In this document: positions 16,361 through 24,393 of the stretch, piece after piece
Position numbering within the stretch: position 1 is the stretch's first letter
Layout of the letters: each line of letters starts with the position of its first letter
NCBI RefSeq assembly: GCF_014256275.1
Contig: NZ_JACCFE010000002.1
Coordinates: 1,240,001 to 1,304,000 of the forward strand
Source: Rhodococcus sp. 4CII
Lineage (GTDB): Bacteria; Actinomycetota; Actinomycetes; Mycobacteriales; Mycobacteriaceae
DNA: 64,000 nucleotides
Direction: 5' to 3'
The notes under the pieces: generated by a model
Told to the model about the DNA's origin: nothing
What the model saw: only the letters and a program-made list of their open reading frames with translations
Databases searched by the model: none
Translations under genes and position numbers: made by a program

Positions 16361-17518
16361 GTGATCACATTCTCGGGAGTCACCAAGCAGTACCCCGACG
16401 GCACGACGGCGGTCGACGGCCTCGACCTGGAGATCGACGCCGAATCGTTCACGGTCTTCGTCGGGCCGTCCGGCTGCGGCAAGACCACGTCGATGCGGAT
16501 GATCAACCGGATGATCACCCCGACCGCGGGAACGATCACCGTCGACGGCCGCGACATCGCCCGGACCGACGCGGTGAAGCTTCGTCTCGGCATCGGCTAT
16601 GTCATCCAGAGCGCAGGACTGCTGCCGCACCGCACGGTGGTCGACAACGTCGCGACCGTCCCCGTGCTGCGCGGCGATTCCCGGCGCAACGCCCGCAAGG
16701 CCGCGTTGACGGTGCTCGAACGGGTCGGGCTCGACCCGGCACTCGCGTCCCGCTATCCCGGCCAGCTGTCCGGGGGGCAGCAACAGCGTGTCGGGGTCGC
16801 GCGGGCGCTGGCCGCCGATCCGCCGATCCTGTTGATGGACGAGCCGTTCAGCGCGGTCGATCCCGTTGTCCGCGAAGATCTGCAGGCCGAGATGCAGCGC
16901 CTGCAGGCCGAGATGCGCAAGACCATCGTGTTCGTCACCCACGACATCGACGAGGCCGTCAAACTCGGTGACCGGGTGGCGGTGTTCGGACCAGGCGGCC
17001 GGTTGCAGCAGTACGACGCACCCGACACGGTGCTGTCGGCGCCGGCCACCGACTTCGTCGCCTCGTTCGTGGGACGGGACCGTGGTTACCGGGGGTTGTC
17101 GTTCCGGAGCGCAGATCAGGTTCCGCTGCACACGATCCGGACCGCGAGCGAGAAGGAGTTGCCCGGCCTGCGGCTCGAACAGGGCGAGTGGGTACTGGTG
17201 GTCACCGATTCGGGCCGTCCGCGGGGATGGATCGACGTGACCGGCGTCGAGGGAGCGCGGGCCGGTCGCCCGGTCTCCGAATGCACGGCCGCGGGCGGAT
17301 CGCTGTTCACACCCGGCTCGGACCTCCGGCAGGCCCTGGACGCGGCCATCTCGTCGCCGTCCGGCATCGGGGTCGCGGTCGACGCCGACGGCGCGGTCTC
17401 GGGTGGCATCCTCGGCTCCGAGGTGATCGCGAAGCTGGCCGAGCAGCGGGCGGCCGAAGATCGTGCGAGGGGTGAGCACCACTTCACCGCCCAACCGGCG
17501 ACCCCGGACGGGCAGTGA
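16361..17518 (+). CDS. OpuC/ProV-type ABC importer ATPase with CBS-like C-terminal region
   Basis: A 385-residue ATPase. Walker A GPSGCGKT is at about 33-40, the signature is LSGGQQQRVG, Walker B is ILLMDEPFSAVDP, and the H-loop lies in VTHDIDEAVKL. After about residue 240 comes a regulatory tail resembling a reduced CBS region (WVLVVTDSGRPRGWIDV...LRQALDAAISSPSG). In OpuA/OpuC relatives the CBS part senses ionic strength. The GTG start at 16361 follows the receptor stop by ten bases with a GAGGAG site. It energises the two permeases that follow. Confidence 0.9.
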   Translation: MITFSGVTKQYPDGTTAVDGLDLEIDAESFTVFVGPSGCGKTTSMRMINRMITPTAGTITVDGRDIARTDAVKLRLGIGYVIQSAGLLPHRTVVDNVATVPVLRGDSRRNARKAALTVLERVGLDPALASRYPGQLSGGQQQRVGVARALAADPPILLMDEPFSAVDPVVREDLQAEMQRLQAEMRKTIVFVTHDIDEAVKLGDRVAVFGPGGRLQQYDAPDTVLSAPATDFVASFVGRDRGYRGLSFRSADQVPLHTIRTASEKELPGLRLEQGEWVLVVTDSGRPRGWIDVTGVEGARAGRPVSECTAAGGSLFTPGSDLRQALDAAISSPSGIGVAVDADGAVSGGILGSEVIAKLAEQRAAEDRARGEHHFTAQPATPDGQ

Positions 17519-17522
17519 TCCG

Positions 17523-18221
17523 ATGCGGTGGCTCATCGACAACTTCTCGGTCGTCGTCGACCTGACGAAGACCCATCTATATCTTGCGCTGGTTCCGCTC
17601 CTCATCGGCCTGCTCATCGCCGTCCCGGTGGGAACCGCGATCCGTGGCGCGTCCTGGTTGCGGAAGATCACGCTGATCGCGGCCGGAATCGCGTTCACGA
17701 TCCCGTCGCTCGCACTGTTCGTGACGATCCCCTCCGTCGTCGGATTGCAGATCCTGGACCCGCTCAATGTGGTGATCGCCCTGACGATCTACTCCACCGC
17801 CCTGCTGATCCGCGCCGTGCCCGAGGCACTCGATTCGGTTCCCGCCGATGTCGTCGATTCCGCCACCGCGATGGGCTTCACCCGCCTGAGGCGGGCCCTC
17901 ACCGTCGAACTGCCCCTCGCTCTCCCCGTTCTCGTCGCGAACGTGCGGGTGGTGGCGGTGACCAACATTTCGCTGGTTTCGGTGGGTTCACTGATCGGGA
18001 TCGGCGGTCTCGGCACCTTGTTCACGCAGGGATACCAGCGTGACTACCCGGACCAGATCCTTGCCGGGATCATCGCGATCGTCGCGCTGGCCCTCGCGTT
18101 CGATCTTCTGCTGTTCCTGGTCGGCCGTGCGCTGACGCCGTGGACCCGGCAGAAGAAGGTCGGGCGCACGCCGCTGGTCGCGGGGCAATCGACGCTCCCG
18201 GCCGCCGAGGAGGCGTCATGA
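17523..18221 (+). CDS. OpuC/ProW-type ABC importer permease 1
   Basis: A 232-residue membrane protein with about five to six helices, starting at ATG 17523 only four bases after the ATPase stop. The coupling region is SATAMGFTRLRRALTVELPLALP, given here in part as the EAA-type loop (AMGFTR...ELPLALP), which docks on the ATPase. Its length is typical of OpuCB/OpuCD subunits. The last bases overlap the second permease by ATGA. Confidence 0.88.
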   Translation: MRWLIDNFSVVVDLTKTHLYLALVPLLIGLLIAVPVGTAIRGASWLRKITLIAAGIAFTIPSLALFVTIPSVVGLQILDPLNVVIALTIYSTALLIRAVPEALDSVPADVVDSATAMGFTRLRRALTVELPLALPVLVANVRVVAVTNISLVSVGSLIGIGGLGTLFTQGYQRDYPDQILAGIIAIVALALAFDLLLFLVGRALTPWTRQKKVGRTPLVAGQSTLPAAEEAS

Positions 18222-18919
18222 CCATCTTCGGCGGCGCGTGGGAGTACATCGTCGACCCGGCAAATTGGTCGGGCAGCACCGGAATCGGCGCCCGAATCCT
18301 CGAACACCTCTGGTACAGCTTCCTGGCGGTGGCGCTCTCCGCGGTCGTGGCGGTGCCGATCGGTCTGATCATCGGGCATCTGCGCAAGGGCGACGTGGTG
18401 GTCGTCGGTCTCGTCAACGCGCTGCGCTCGCTGCCGACGCTGGGTTTGCTGACGTTCCTGGTGCTCCTACTCGGGCTGGGTCTGATCCCGCCCATCCTGG
18501 CGCTGGTGATCCTCGGTATCCCGCCGGTGCTGGCCGGCACATATGCGGGCGTCGCGAATGTCGACCGGACGGTCGTGGACGCAGCCCGCGCAATGGGGAT
18601 GACCGAGTGGCAGGTGCTCACGCGTGTCGAAGCCCCGAACGCGTTGCCGCTCATGCTCGGCGGGCTGCGCAACGCCACCCTGCAGATCATCGCGACGGCA
18701 ACGGTGGCCGCGTACGTCAATCTCGGCGGACTCGGCCGCTACATCTTCGACGGACTTGCCCTTCGGCAGTACGACCGGGTTCTCGTCGGCGCGCTTCTCG
18801 TGACGATTCTCGCGCTTGTCGTGGACGGGTTACTCGCCCTTGCGGTGTGGGCGTCCGTTCCGGGCACCGGCCGACTGCGGCGCAACCCCAGCGCCGAGCA
18901 GATCACCGACCGCGCTTGA
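18218..18919 (+). CDS. OpuC/ProW-type ABC importer permease 2
   Basis: A 233-residue second membrane subunit, starting in an ATGA overlap with permease 1. It has the EAA-type loop (DAARAMGMTEWQVLTRVEAP) and the ending GGLGRYIFDGLALRQYD typical of QAT permeases. With permease 1 it forms the heterodimeric channel. It is the last gene of the operon, followed by an inverted repeat before the convergent malic enzyme gene. Confidence 0.88.
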   Translation: MTIFGGAWEYIVDPANWSGSTGIGARILEHLWYSFLAVALSAVVAVPIGLIIGHLRKGDVVVVGLVNALRSLPTLGLLTFLVLLLGLGLIPPILALVILGIPPVLAGTYAGVANVDRTVVDAARAMGMTEWQVLTRVEAPNALPLMLGGLRNATLQIIATATVAAYVNLGGLGRYIFDGLALRQYDRVLVGALLVTILALVVDGLLALAVWASVPGTGRLRRNPSAEQITDRA

Positions 18920-18953
18920 CGGCGAACACTTTTCGAACACTCCGTGAACGGCA

Positions 18954-19000
18954 AACACCCCGTCCGCGGAACCTTGGTGCGGGCTCCGGTCCGGGGTGTT
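18954..19000. terminator. Candidate bidirectional terminator between the importer operon and malic enzyme
   Basis: AACACCCCG at 18954-18962 is the exact inverse of CGGGGTGTT at 18992-19000, and the 29 bases between contain further short complementary G/C runs. It lies 34 bases after the permease stop and 14 bases before the malic enzyme stop, where a shared terminator is expected. Confidence 0.5.
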
Positions 19001-19013
19001 CGACGGATTCTCG

Positions 19014-20207
19014 CTAGCCGGTGACGCCTTCTGCACGAGCAGCGGCGGCGACTGCCTCCGCGACAGCGGGGGCCACGCGAGGATCGAGCGGGCTGGGAAC
19101 GATCTTGTCTACAGCCAGCTCGTCACCGACGACCGAGAGGATGGCCTCGGCGGCGGCAAGTTTCATGCCCTCGGTGATGCGGCGGGCACCGGCGTCCAGG
19201 GCGCCGCGGAACACACCGGGGAAGGCGAGCACGTTGTTGATCTGGTTCGGGAAATCGCTGCGCCCGGTGGCGACGATCGCCGCGTGCTTGCGGGCGACGT
19301 CGGGGTGGATCTCCGGGTCCGGGTTCGACAGCGCGAACACGATGGAGTTCTCCGCCATGGTCGCGATGAGCTCCTCCGGCACCGTGCCCGCGGACACCCC
19401 GAGGAACACGTCCGCACCGTCCAGGGCCTCGACGATGCCGCCGCGGCGTGCGGCCGGGTTGGTGCGGGCCGCCAAATCCACCTTCACCGCGTTCAGATCC
19501 TGGCGGTCGGCGGAGACGATGCCCTTCGAATCGAGGACCGTCACGTCGGCGATGCCGGCGGCGAGCAGGATGTTCGCACACGCCACGCCGGCGGCACCGG
19601 CCCCGGAGATCACCACCCGCAGCGAGGACAGGTCCCGGTCCTGGACCTTGACCGCACCCTTGAGCGCGGCGAGGACGACGATGGCGGTGCCGTGCTGGTC
19701 GTCGTGCATGACCGGGCAGTCCAGCGCCTCGATGACGCGTTGTTCGATCTCGAAGCAGCGCGGGGCGGAGATGTCCTCCAAATTGACCGCCCCGAAGCTC
19801 GGGCGCAGCCGGATCAGGGTCTCGACGATCTCGTCGGGGTCCTTCGTGTCCAGGACCAGGGGGATCGAGTTCAGGCCGGCGAAGTTCTTGAACAGCGCGG
19901 ACTTGCCCTCCATCACCGGAAGCGAGGCGCGGGGGCCGATGTCGCCGAGACCGAGGACCGCGGAGCCGTCGGAGACGACGACCACGAGGCGGTTGGTCCA
20001 GGTGTACCGGTCGGCGAGGGTCTCGTCGGCCGCGATGGCGCGGGAAACCTGCGCGACACCGGGCGTGTAGGCGATGGACAGGGCGCGCTGCGAATCGAGA
20101 GCGGTGGTGGTCTCTACGGAGAGCTTCCCCCCGATGTGGCCGGCGAAGATCTCTTCGTCGGTCAGCTCGAGCTTCTGCGGTGTGGTGGGTTCGGACACGA
20201 TGGACAC
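19014..20207 (-). CDS. NAD(P)-dependent malic enzyme
   Basis: A 397-residue enzyme for malate oxidative decarboxylation to pyruvate and CO2, linking the TCA cycle with pyruvate. It is of the short bacterial type with no phosphotransacetylase domain. Visible motifs are SIAYTPGVAQVSRAI, the metal/substrate region with SALFKNFAG and CFEIEQRV, DCPVMHDDQHGTAIV (catalytic Asp and Lys environment), and the NAD site ISGAGAAGVACANILL. The GTG start at 20207 is chosen because AGGAG lies seven bases upstream; the upstream in-frame extension looks non-coding. The 377-base region before it is rich in palindromes, suggesting regulated expression. Confidence 0.93.
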   Translation of the reverse strand: MSIVSEPTTPQKLELTDEEIFAGHIGGKLSVETTTALDSQRALSIAYTPGVAQVSRAIAADETLADRYTWTNRLVVVVSDGSAVLGLGDIGPRASLPVMEGKSALFKNFAGLNSIPLVLDTKDPDEIVETLIRLRPSFGAVNLEDISAPRCFEIEQRVIEALDCPVMHDDQHGTAIVVLAALKGAVKVQDRDLSSLRVVISGAGAAGVACANILLAAGIADVTVLDSKGIVSADRQDLNAVKVDLAARTNPAARRGGIVEALDGADVFLGVSAGTVPEELIATMAENSIVFALSNPDPEIHPDVARKHAAIVATGRSDFPNQINNVLAFPGVFRGALDAGARRITEGMKLAAAEAILSVVGDELAVDKIVPSPLDPRVAPAVAEAVAAAARAEGVTG

Positions 20208-20245
20208 GATGACACTCCTGCTAAGTCCAGGCTCACTCGGGGCCG

Positions 20246-20287
20246 GGTTACTGAGAAGTAACCGTGAGGATCGGCGCTGATCCTCAC
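20246..20287 (-). promoter_or_regulatory. Two abutting inverted repeats just upstream of the malic enzyme ribosome site
   Basis: GGTTACT/AGTAACC (loop GAGA) and GTGAGGATC/GATCCTCAC (loop GGCGCT) are contiguous and perfect. They lie 39-80 bases before the start codon. In RNA they would form two stacked hairpins; as DNA they could be operators. Function is inferred only from structure. Confidence 0.5.
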
Positions 20288-20400
20288 AGTTGCTCCACGA
20301 ACGACAACTGAGGGTGAAGCTTCCGGGGTGCGCGATCACGATGGCCGCAGAACGTCCGAAGCGTCATGGCAAGGGCGGGTGAGCCCTGGCAACACTGCCA

Positions 20401-20426
20401 TTAAACCCCCGCCGAAGGGCGGTGGC
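20401..20426 (-). terminator. Terminator-like hairpin in the malic enzyme leader
   Basis: On the minus strand CCGCC-CTTC-GGCGG is followed directly by GGGTTTAAT. It could end the small membrane-protein transcript that comes from the right, or act as an attenuator of malic enzyme. The two cannot be separated by eye. Confidence 0.4.
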
Positions 20427-20584
20427 GCCGACGTCGGAGTGGTGCCAAGTCTGGCACGAGGATCGATGCACAATCAAATTGTGGCGACAGTCAGATGTCT
20501 CACGTTTTCTGCCCTCTACCTGTGAGAACAAGTTACCGACGGGTCACTGTGAGAGCCGGTTTCAGATAACGCGCCGAACGTCCG

Positions 20585-20944
20585 TCAGCCCCACCACTGC
20601 GTGGACAGCAGCAGGGTCGCAGCCGCGAGGACGGCCACCGACGCGACGACCGCGACAACGCCCTCCCTGCGGTCCGCGATCCGCTGCGCGACGATCACGA
20701 ACACGGACGCGACGACGTGCGCGCTGATGGAGACGGTTCCCGGGCCGGGGAATCCTCGGCCGCCGCCCACGTAGGCCGAGCCGATCACGACGAGGCACAG
20801 GATCACCACACCGGCGGCGACGGCCCCGCTGAGGGCGCGCAATGCCCGGACGACGAGCGGACTGCGTGGCGGTTCGGTGGGCGTCACCGTTCTCGGGACG
20901 GCGACGGCGTAGGGGTCGTACCGCTCGGACTCGTGGGTGTTCAT
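20585..20944 (-). CDS. Small two- or three-helix membrane protein
   Basis: 119 residues. After a polar N-terminus with a YDPYAVAVPRT segment there are hydrophobic helices at about 38-58 (AVAAGVVILCLVVIGSAYV), 70-88 (SAHVVASVFVIVAQRIA) and 95-117 (VVAVVASVAVLAAATLLL). The ATG overlaps the stop of the PHP gene (ATGA), so the two are co-translated. I do not recognise a functional family beyond general actinobacterial membrane proteins of this layout. Confidence 0.75.
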   Translation of the reverse strand: MNTHESERYDPYAVAVPRTVTPTEPPRSPLVVRALRALSGAVAAGVVILCLVVIGSAYVGGGRGFPGPGTVSISAHVVASVFVIVAQRIADRREGVVAVVASVAVLAAATLLLSTQWWG

Positions 20945-21795
20945 GCCGAGACCACCTGCACCCCGGACGCTTTCGACACGAGCGTGTCGAACTCGTCGGC
21001 ATCGGTCGCGAACTCTCCCAGCCGGATCGCCTTGTTCGTCCCGTGGTAGTCGGAGGAACCGGTGACGACCAGACCGGCTTCGTCGGCCAGTTCCTGCAGA
21101 ACCCGCGCGTCGTCGGCCGAGTGGTCGGGGTGGTGCACCTCGAGTCCGTGCAGGCCGGCACCGGCCAGGTCCCGGACGTGATCGAGCGACAACAGCCGCC
21201 CCCGACTCCGCGCTCGCCCGTGGGCGAGGACGCTCACGCCCCCGGCCTCCGCCACCAGCCGCACCGCGTCGTCGAGCGGTGTGTCCGACTTGTCGACGAA
21301 GTAGCGGCCGCGCGGGGCCAGCAGATCCACGAACGCCTCCCCGACGCTGCCGACGACTCCCGCGCGCATCAGTGCCCTCGCCAGATGGGGGCGTCCCGCC
21401 GCAGGTCCGGCTTCCGCCAGCACCTCGTCCGCGTCGATGGGGAGACCGTCCTCCATCATGAGTTCGGCCATCGCCCGGATCCGCACGATCCGCTCGTTCC
21501 GCAGCCGCTCCCGTTCGCGGGCGAACGCGGCATGCGCGGGGTCGAACAGGTACGCAAGGAGGTGCACCGCGACCGGCCTGCCGTCCTCACCCCGCCCCTC
21601 GCACGACATCTCCATACCCCGCACCAGCGACAGTCCCGCAGGAAGGGCGGCGACCGCCTCGGCCCACCCCGCGGTGGTGTCGTGGTCGGTGATCGCCACG
21701 ATGTCGAGTCCCGCCGCCCCCGCGGCGCGCACCAGCTCCGCCGGGCTGTCGGTTCCGTCGGAAGCCGTCGAATGGGTGTGGAGATCGATGAGCAC
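20941..21795 (-). CDS. PHP-domain phosphoesterase (RNase AM / YciV-TrpH type)
   Basis: A 284-residue PHP-superfamily protein. The N-terminal metal motif DLHTHSTASDGTDSP and the second motif ITDHDT give the trinuclear metal site, further supported by GMEMSCE, HLLAYLFDP and late VHHPDHS and SSDYHG motifs. The length and motifs match the YciV/TrpH group, whose E. coli member acts on 3',5'-nucleoside bisphosphates and trims RNA 5' ends. The start is a GTG. It is co-translated with the small membrane protein downstream. Confidence 0.87.
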   Translation of the reverse strand: MLIDLHTHSTASDGTDSPAELVRAAGAAGLDIVAITDHDTTAGWAEAVAALPAGLSLVRGMEMSCEGRGEDGRPVAVHLLAYLFDPAHAAFARERERLRNERIVRIRAMAELMMEDGLPIDADEVLAEAGPAAGRPHLARALMRAGVVGSVGEAFVDLLAPRGRYFVDKSDTPLDDAVRLVAEAGGVSVLAHGRARSRGRLLSLDHVRDLAGAGLHGLEVHHPDHSADDARVLQELADEAGLVVTGSSDYHGTNKAIRLGEFATDADEFDTLVSKASGVQVVSA

Positions 21796-21893
21796 CCAAC
21801 CAGTCTGTCAGGTGTGGCGACGCGGGTCGCGAGCGTGCGGCCCGGGAGCCTGGCGTGTCGTCCGACGCCGCCGACCCGCAGTCGGCGCTGACG

Positions 21894-21899
21894 TACGAT
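21894..21899 (+). promoter_or_regulatory. Candidate -10 (TACGAT) for corA
   Basis: TACGAT lies 60 bases before the GTG of corA and just before a tandem 17-bp duplication. A transcript from here would carry both repeat copies and the AGGGAGGG ribosome site. Confidence 0.35.
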
Positions 21900-21905
21900 T
21901 CACCA

Positions 21906-21939
21906 GCAGCGTTTCCGACTCGGCAGCGTTTCCGACTCG
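21906..21939. repeat. Perfect 17-bp tandem duplication in the corA leader
   Basis: The unit GCAGCGTTTCCGACTCG occurs twice with no spacer (21906-21922 and 21923-21939), just upstream of the corA ribosome-binding site. It looks like a recent duplication and could vary between strains. Confidence 0.9.
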
Positions 21940-21959
21940 ATGGTGAAGGGAGGGCCCCG

Positions 21960-23048
21960 GTGCCGTCTGTGCCCTCACTCCCCAAGCGTGGCAGCGACAA
22001 GGACCAGCGCGGCAGCAAGGACGCCGGCCCCAAGATCCGGATCCCCACCGCCCGCGCCATCGTGGACTGCGGCGTCTACGTCGACGGCACACGACTTCCC
22101 GGCAAGTTCACGCACCAGGCCGCGCTCGCCGAGGTCCGCCGGCGCGGTGAGGGGTTCGTGTGGGTCGGACTGCTCGCCCCCGACGAGGGACAGATGGAGA
22201 GCGTGGCCGAGACGTTCGGCCTGCACGAGTTGATGGTCGAGGACGCCGTCCACGCTCATCAGCGCCCCAAGCTCGAACGCTACGACGACGTGGTGTTCCT
22301 GGTCCTGCGGACGGTCAACTACGTTCCCCACGAGTCGGTGGCCACCGCCAGCGAGATCGTCGAGACCGGCGAGGTCATGGTGTTCGTGGGCGCCGACTAC
22401 GTCATCACCGTGCGCCACGGTGACCATTCCCCGCTCGCGAACGTCCGTCGTGCGCTCGAACAGAACCAGGAGCGACTGGCCCTGGGCCCGTACGCGGTGC
22501 TGCATGCGGTCGCCGACCACGTGGTGGACACCTACCTCGAGGTCACCCAGGCCATCGAGGAAGACGTGGACAGCATGGAGGAGGCGGTGTTCAGCCCGCG
22601 CAGCAGCGTCGCCGTCGAGCACATCTACCTCCTCAAGCGCGAGATCGTCGAACTCCGGAGGTCGGTGAACCCGCTGGCCAATCCGTTGCTGAGATTGACG
22701 CAGTCGCCGGGCAATCCGGTGCCGAAGGAGATCCGCCGCTATTTCCGCGACGTGCTCGACCACCACACGACCGTGGCCGAGCGGATCGCCGAATACGACG
22801 AGGTCCTGAGCTCGCTCGTCGACGCCGCCCTCGCCAAGATCGCAGTGCAGCAGAACACCGACATGCGCAAGATTTCGGCCTGGGTCGCGATCGCGGCCGT
22901 GCCGACGATGATCGCGGGCATCTACGGCATGAATTTCGACAACATGCCCGAACTACATTGGCAACTGGGCTATCACAGCGTTCTGGTCGTGATCGCAGCG
23001 ATCACGGTGGGCCTGTTCGTCACGTTCCGACGCAACCACTGGCTCTAG
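21960..23048 (+). CDS. corA: CorA-family magnesium/cobalt transporter
   Basis: A 362-residue channel for Mg2+. It has a long cytoplasmic N-terminal domain, coiled-coil-forming helices (VTQAIEEDVDSMEEAVF, about 200) and two C-terminal membrane helices. The first ends in the hallmark YGMN (IAGIYGMNFDNMPEL) and the second is VLVVIAAITVGLFVTF. The GTG at 21960 is chosen for its strong AAGGGAGGG site; an upstream in-frame extension would run back through the tandem repeat. The stop codon overlaps the convergent SUFU-domain gene within a shared CTAG. Confidence 0.93.
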   Translation: MPSVPSLPKRGSDKDQRGSKDAGPKIRIPTARAIVDCGVYVDGTRLPGKFTHQAALAEVRRRGEGFVWVGLLAPDEGQMESVAETFGLHELMVEDAVHAHQRPKLERYDDVVFLVLRTVNYVPHESVATASEIVETGEVMVFVGADYVITVRHGDHSPLANVRRALEQNQERLALGPYAVLHAVADHVVDTYLEVTQAIEEDVDSMEEAVFSPRSSVAVEHIYLLKREIVELRRSVNPLANPLLRLTQSPGNPVPKEIRRYFRDVLDHHTTVAERIAEYDEVLSSLVDAALAKIAVQQNTDMRKISAWVAIAAVPTMIAGIYGMNFDNMPELHWQLGYHSVLVVIAAITVGLFVTFRRNHWL

Positions 23049-23632
23049 AGCGTGGCGGCGCCGCGGTTCGGATCGCGGACGTCGATACCCGCTTCCGCCC
23101 AGGCGTCGCGGAGCGCCCCGGCGCCGCGCAGTCGCACCCACGCCGCCTCGGTGCCGGTGATCGGTACGACCGCGAGGAACTGAACGGCCTCCGCCGGTTC
23201 GGGCAGCGGGAGGTCGGGGACGGTCGACGCGCCGAGCAGCACGGCGGTGAACGGTGCGTCCTTCCACAGCGGTTCCCCCAGGTCGAGCAGGGCGTCCTCG
23301 ACGAGCACCACACCTTCGACGGACGGCGCGGCCGCGAGCACCGCGAGGGTGCGTGCGACCCCGGACGCCACCCCGGTGCCGCCGCGCAGCGTGAGGATCA
23401 GTTCGGCACGCGGTCCGCGCAGTGGGTCGGCAACCAACTCACCGGGGTCGCCCATCGGGTGCCGGGAACAACCCAGGGTCGCGTACCGAACGAGTTCTTC
23501 GTCGTCGGGAGCGAATCGCAGGACATCGAGGGGCTCGACACCCAGGAACGTCACCGACGCCGCGGTCGGCTCCGGGCCCCCGAACTGCTCCCGCAGGTGC
23601 GCGCGAACAGAGGCCACAACGCTGTCAGTCAC
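23045..23632 (-). CDS. SUFU-domain (suppressor of fused-like) protein
   Basis: A 195-residue soluble protein without signal peptide or membrane segment. Its central part, VTFLGVEPLDVLRFAPDDEELVRYATLGCSRHP (given here in pieces: LGVEPLDVLRF, RYATLGCSRHP) and RAELILTLRGG, resembles bacterial suppressor-of-fused domains, which are often linked to immunity or polymorphic-toxin loci but also occur alone. No toxin is adjacent here. The GTG start is at 23632 with only a weak ACGGAG before it. It is convergent with corA and divergent from the metallophosphoesterase. Confidence 0.65.
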   Translation of the reverse strand: MTDSVVASVRAHLREQFGGPEPTAASVTFLGVEPLDVLRFAPDDEELVRYATLGCSRHPMGDPGELVADPLRGPRAELILTLRGGTGVASGVARTLAVLAAAPSVEGVVLVEDALLDLGEPLWKDAPFTAVLLGASTVPDLPLPEPAEAVQFLAVVPITGTEAAWVRLRGAGALRDAWAEAGIDVRDPNRGAATL

Positions 23633-23685
23633 TCCGTCATCAAACCACCGAACCCGCTCACCCGTCCTCCGGCCTCTCGAGCCGG

Positions 23686-23691
23686 TAGCGT
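23686..23691 (+). promoter_or_regulatory. -10 hexamer TAGCGT for the metallophosphoesterase gene (leaderless)
   Basis: TAGCGT, then six bases, then ATG 23698, with no ribosome-binding site. Confidence 0.45.
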
Positions 23692-23697
23692 CGGAGC

Positions 23698-24393
23698 ATG
23701 GTCTCGGTACTCGCAGTGTCCGACGAGACGATCGAGTCGCTGTGGAGTTCGCAGGTGCGTGCCATGGATGTCGATCTGATTCTCGGCGCGGGCGATCTCC
23801 CGTTCGACTACCTGGAATACCTGATCGACGCACTCGACGCTCCGTGTGTGTTCGTGCCGGGCAACCACGACGCCGACCTGTCCGGCTACTCCGCTGGGCG
23901 CGTCGGGTGGATGCGGGCGGGCCTGCCCTCGGCGTGGCCGGGGCCGTGTGGCGCGGTCAACGCGGACGGCCGGATCGTGCGGATTGCGGGACTGCGCATC
24001 GCCGGTCTGGGCGGGTCGATCCGCTACAACGACGGCCCCAATCAATGGACCGAACGGCAACAGCGCCGACGAGCCCGCAACCTGGCGCTGACAAGTGCGT
24101 GGCACGCGCGCCGCTCTGGTGTGTCCGGCGTCGACGTGCTCCTCACGCACAGCCCTCCGCGGGGTGTCGGAGACCAGGAGGATCCGCCGCACCGAGGCTT
24201 CGAATGCTTCGAGAACCTGGCGGGCAGGTTGCAGGCGCGCGTCATGATCCACGGGCACGTCCACCCGTACGGCCGAGCTGCCGAGGACCGCACGCTCGGC
24301 GCGACGACGGTGATCAACACCGTCGGTTTCACCCTGATGGAACTGGCCCCGGGGGCCGATCCCACGATCGTGAGGCGCCGGCATGGCACGTGA
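23698..24393 (+). CDS. Calcineurin-like metallophosphoesterase with altered first motif
   Basis: A 231-residue phosphoesterase of the two-metal fold. It shows GDLPFDYLEY, PGNHDADL, THSPPRG and HGHVHPYG, the expected second to fifth motifs. The first motif, normally DxH, reads SDETIESLW, so the usual histidine ligand is replaced. This may be a subfamily feature or indicate different metal binding. The ATG at 23698 sits six bases after a TAGCGT hexamer. The gene overlaps the downstream ParB-like gene by 11 bases, implying coordinated production. The substrate is unknown; cyclic nucleotides or phosphoesters of nucleic acids are possible. Confidence 0.82.
   Translation: MVSVLAVSDETIESLWSSQVRAMDVDLILGAGDLPFDYLEYLIDALDAPCVFVPGNHDADLSGYSAGRVGWMRAGLPSAWPGPCGAVNADGRIVRIAGLRIAGLGGSIRYNDGPNQWTERQQRRRARNLALTSAWHARRSGVSGVDVLLTHSPPRGVGDQEDPPHRGFECFENLAGRLQARVMIHGHVHPYGRAAEDRTLGATTVINTVGFTLMELAPGADPTIVRRRHGT

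Larger units (their letters stand above)
20208..20584. other. 377-base non-coding leader of malic enzyme with clustered palindromes
   Basis: I see no convincing gene here. Reading left to right it holds GGTTACT-GAGA-AGTAACC (20246-20263), a perfect 9-bp stem GTGAGGATC/GATCCTCAC (20264-20287), TGGCA-ACAC-TGCCA (20387-20400), a GC hairpin followed on the minus strand by GGGGTTT (20401-20426), GTGCCA-AGTC-TGGCAC (20442-20457), CACAAT-CAA-ATTGTG (20469-20483) and the direct repeat CTGTGAGA (20520-20527 and 20547-20554). It separates malic enzyme from the co-oriented membrane-protein gene upstream, so it holds that gene's 3' region and the malic enzyme promoter and leader. Confidence 0.7.

Noticed and set aside
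20290..20580. Known riboswitch class (SAM-IV, cobalamin, TPP) in the malic enzyme leader
   Set aside because: I compared remembered core motifs on both strands and found no match. Only generic hairpins can be claimed.
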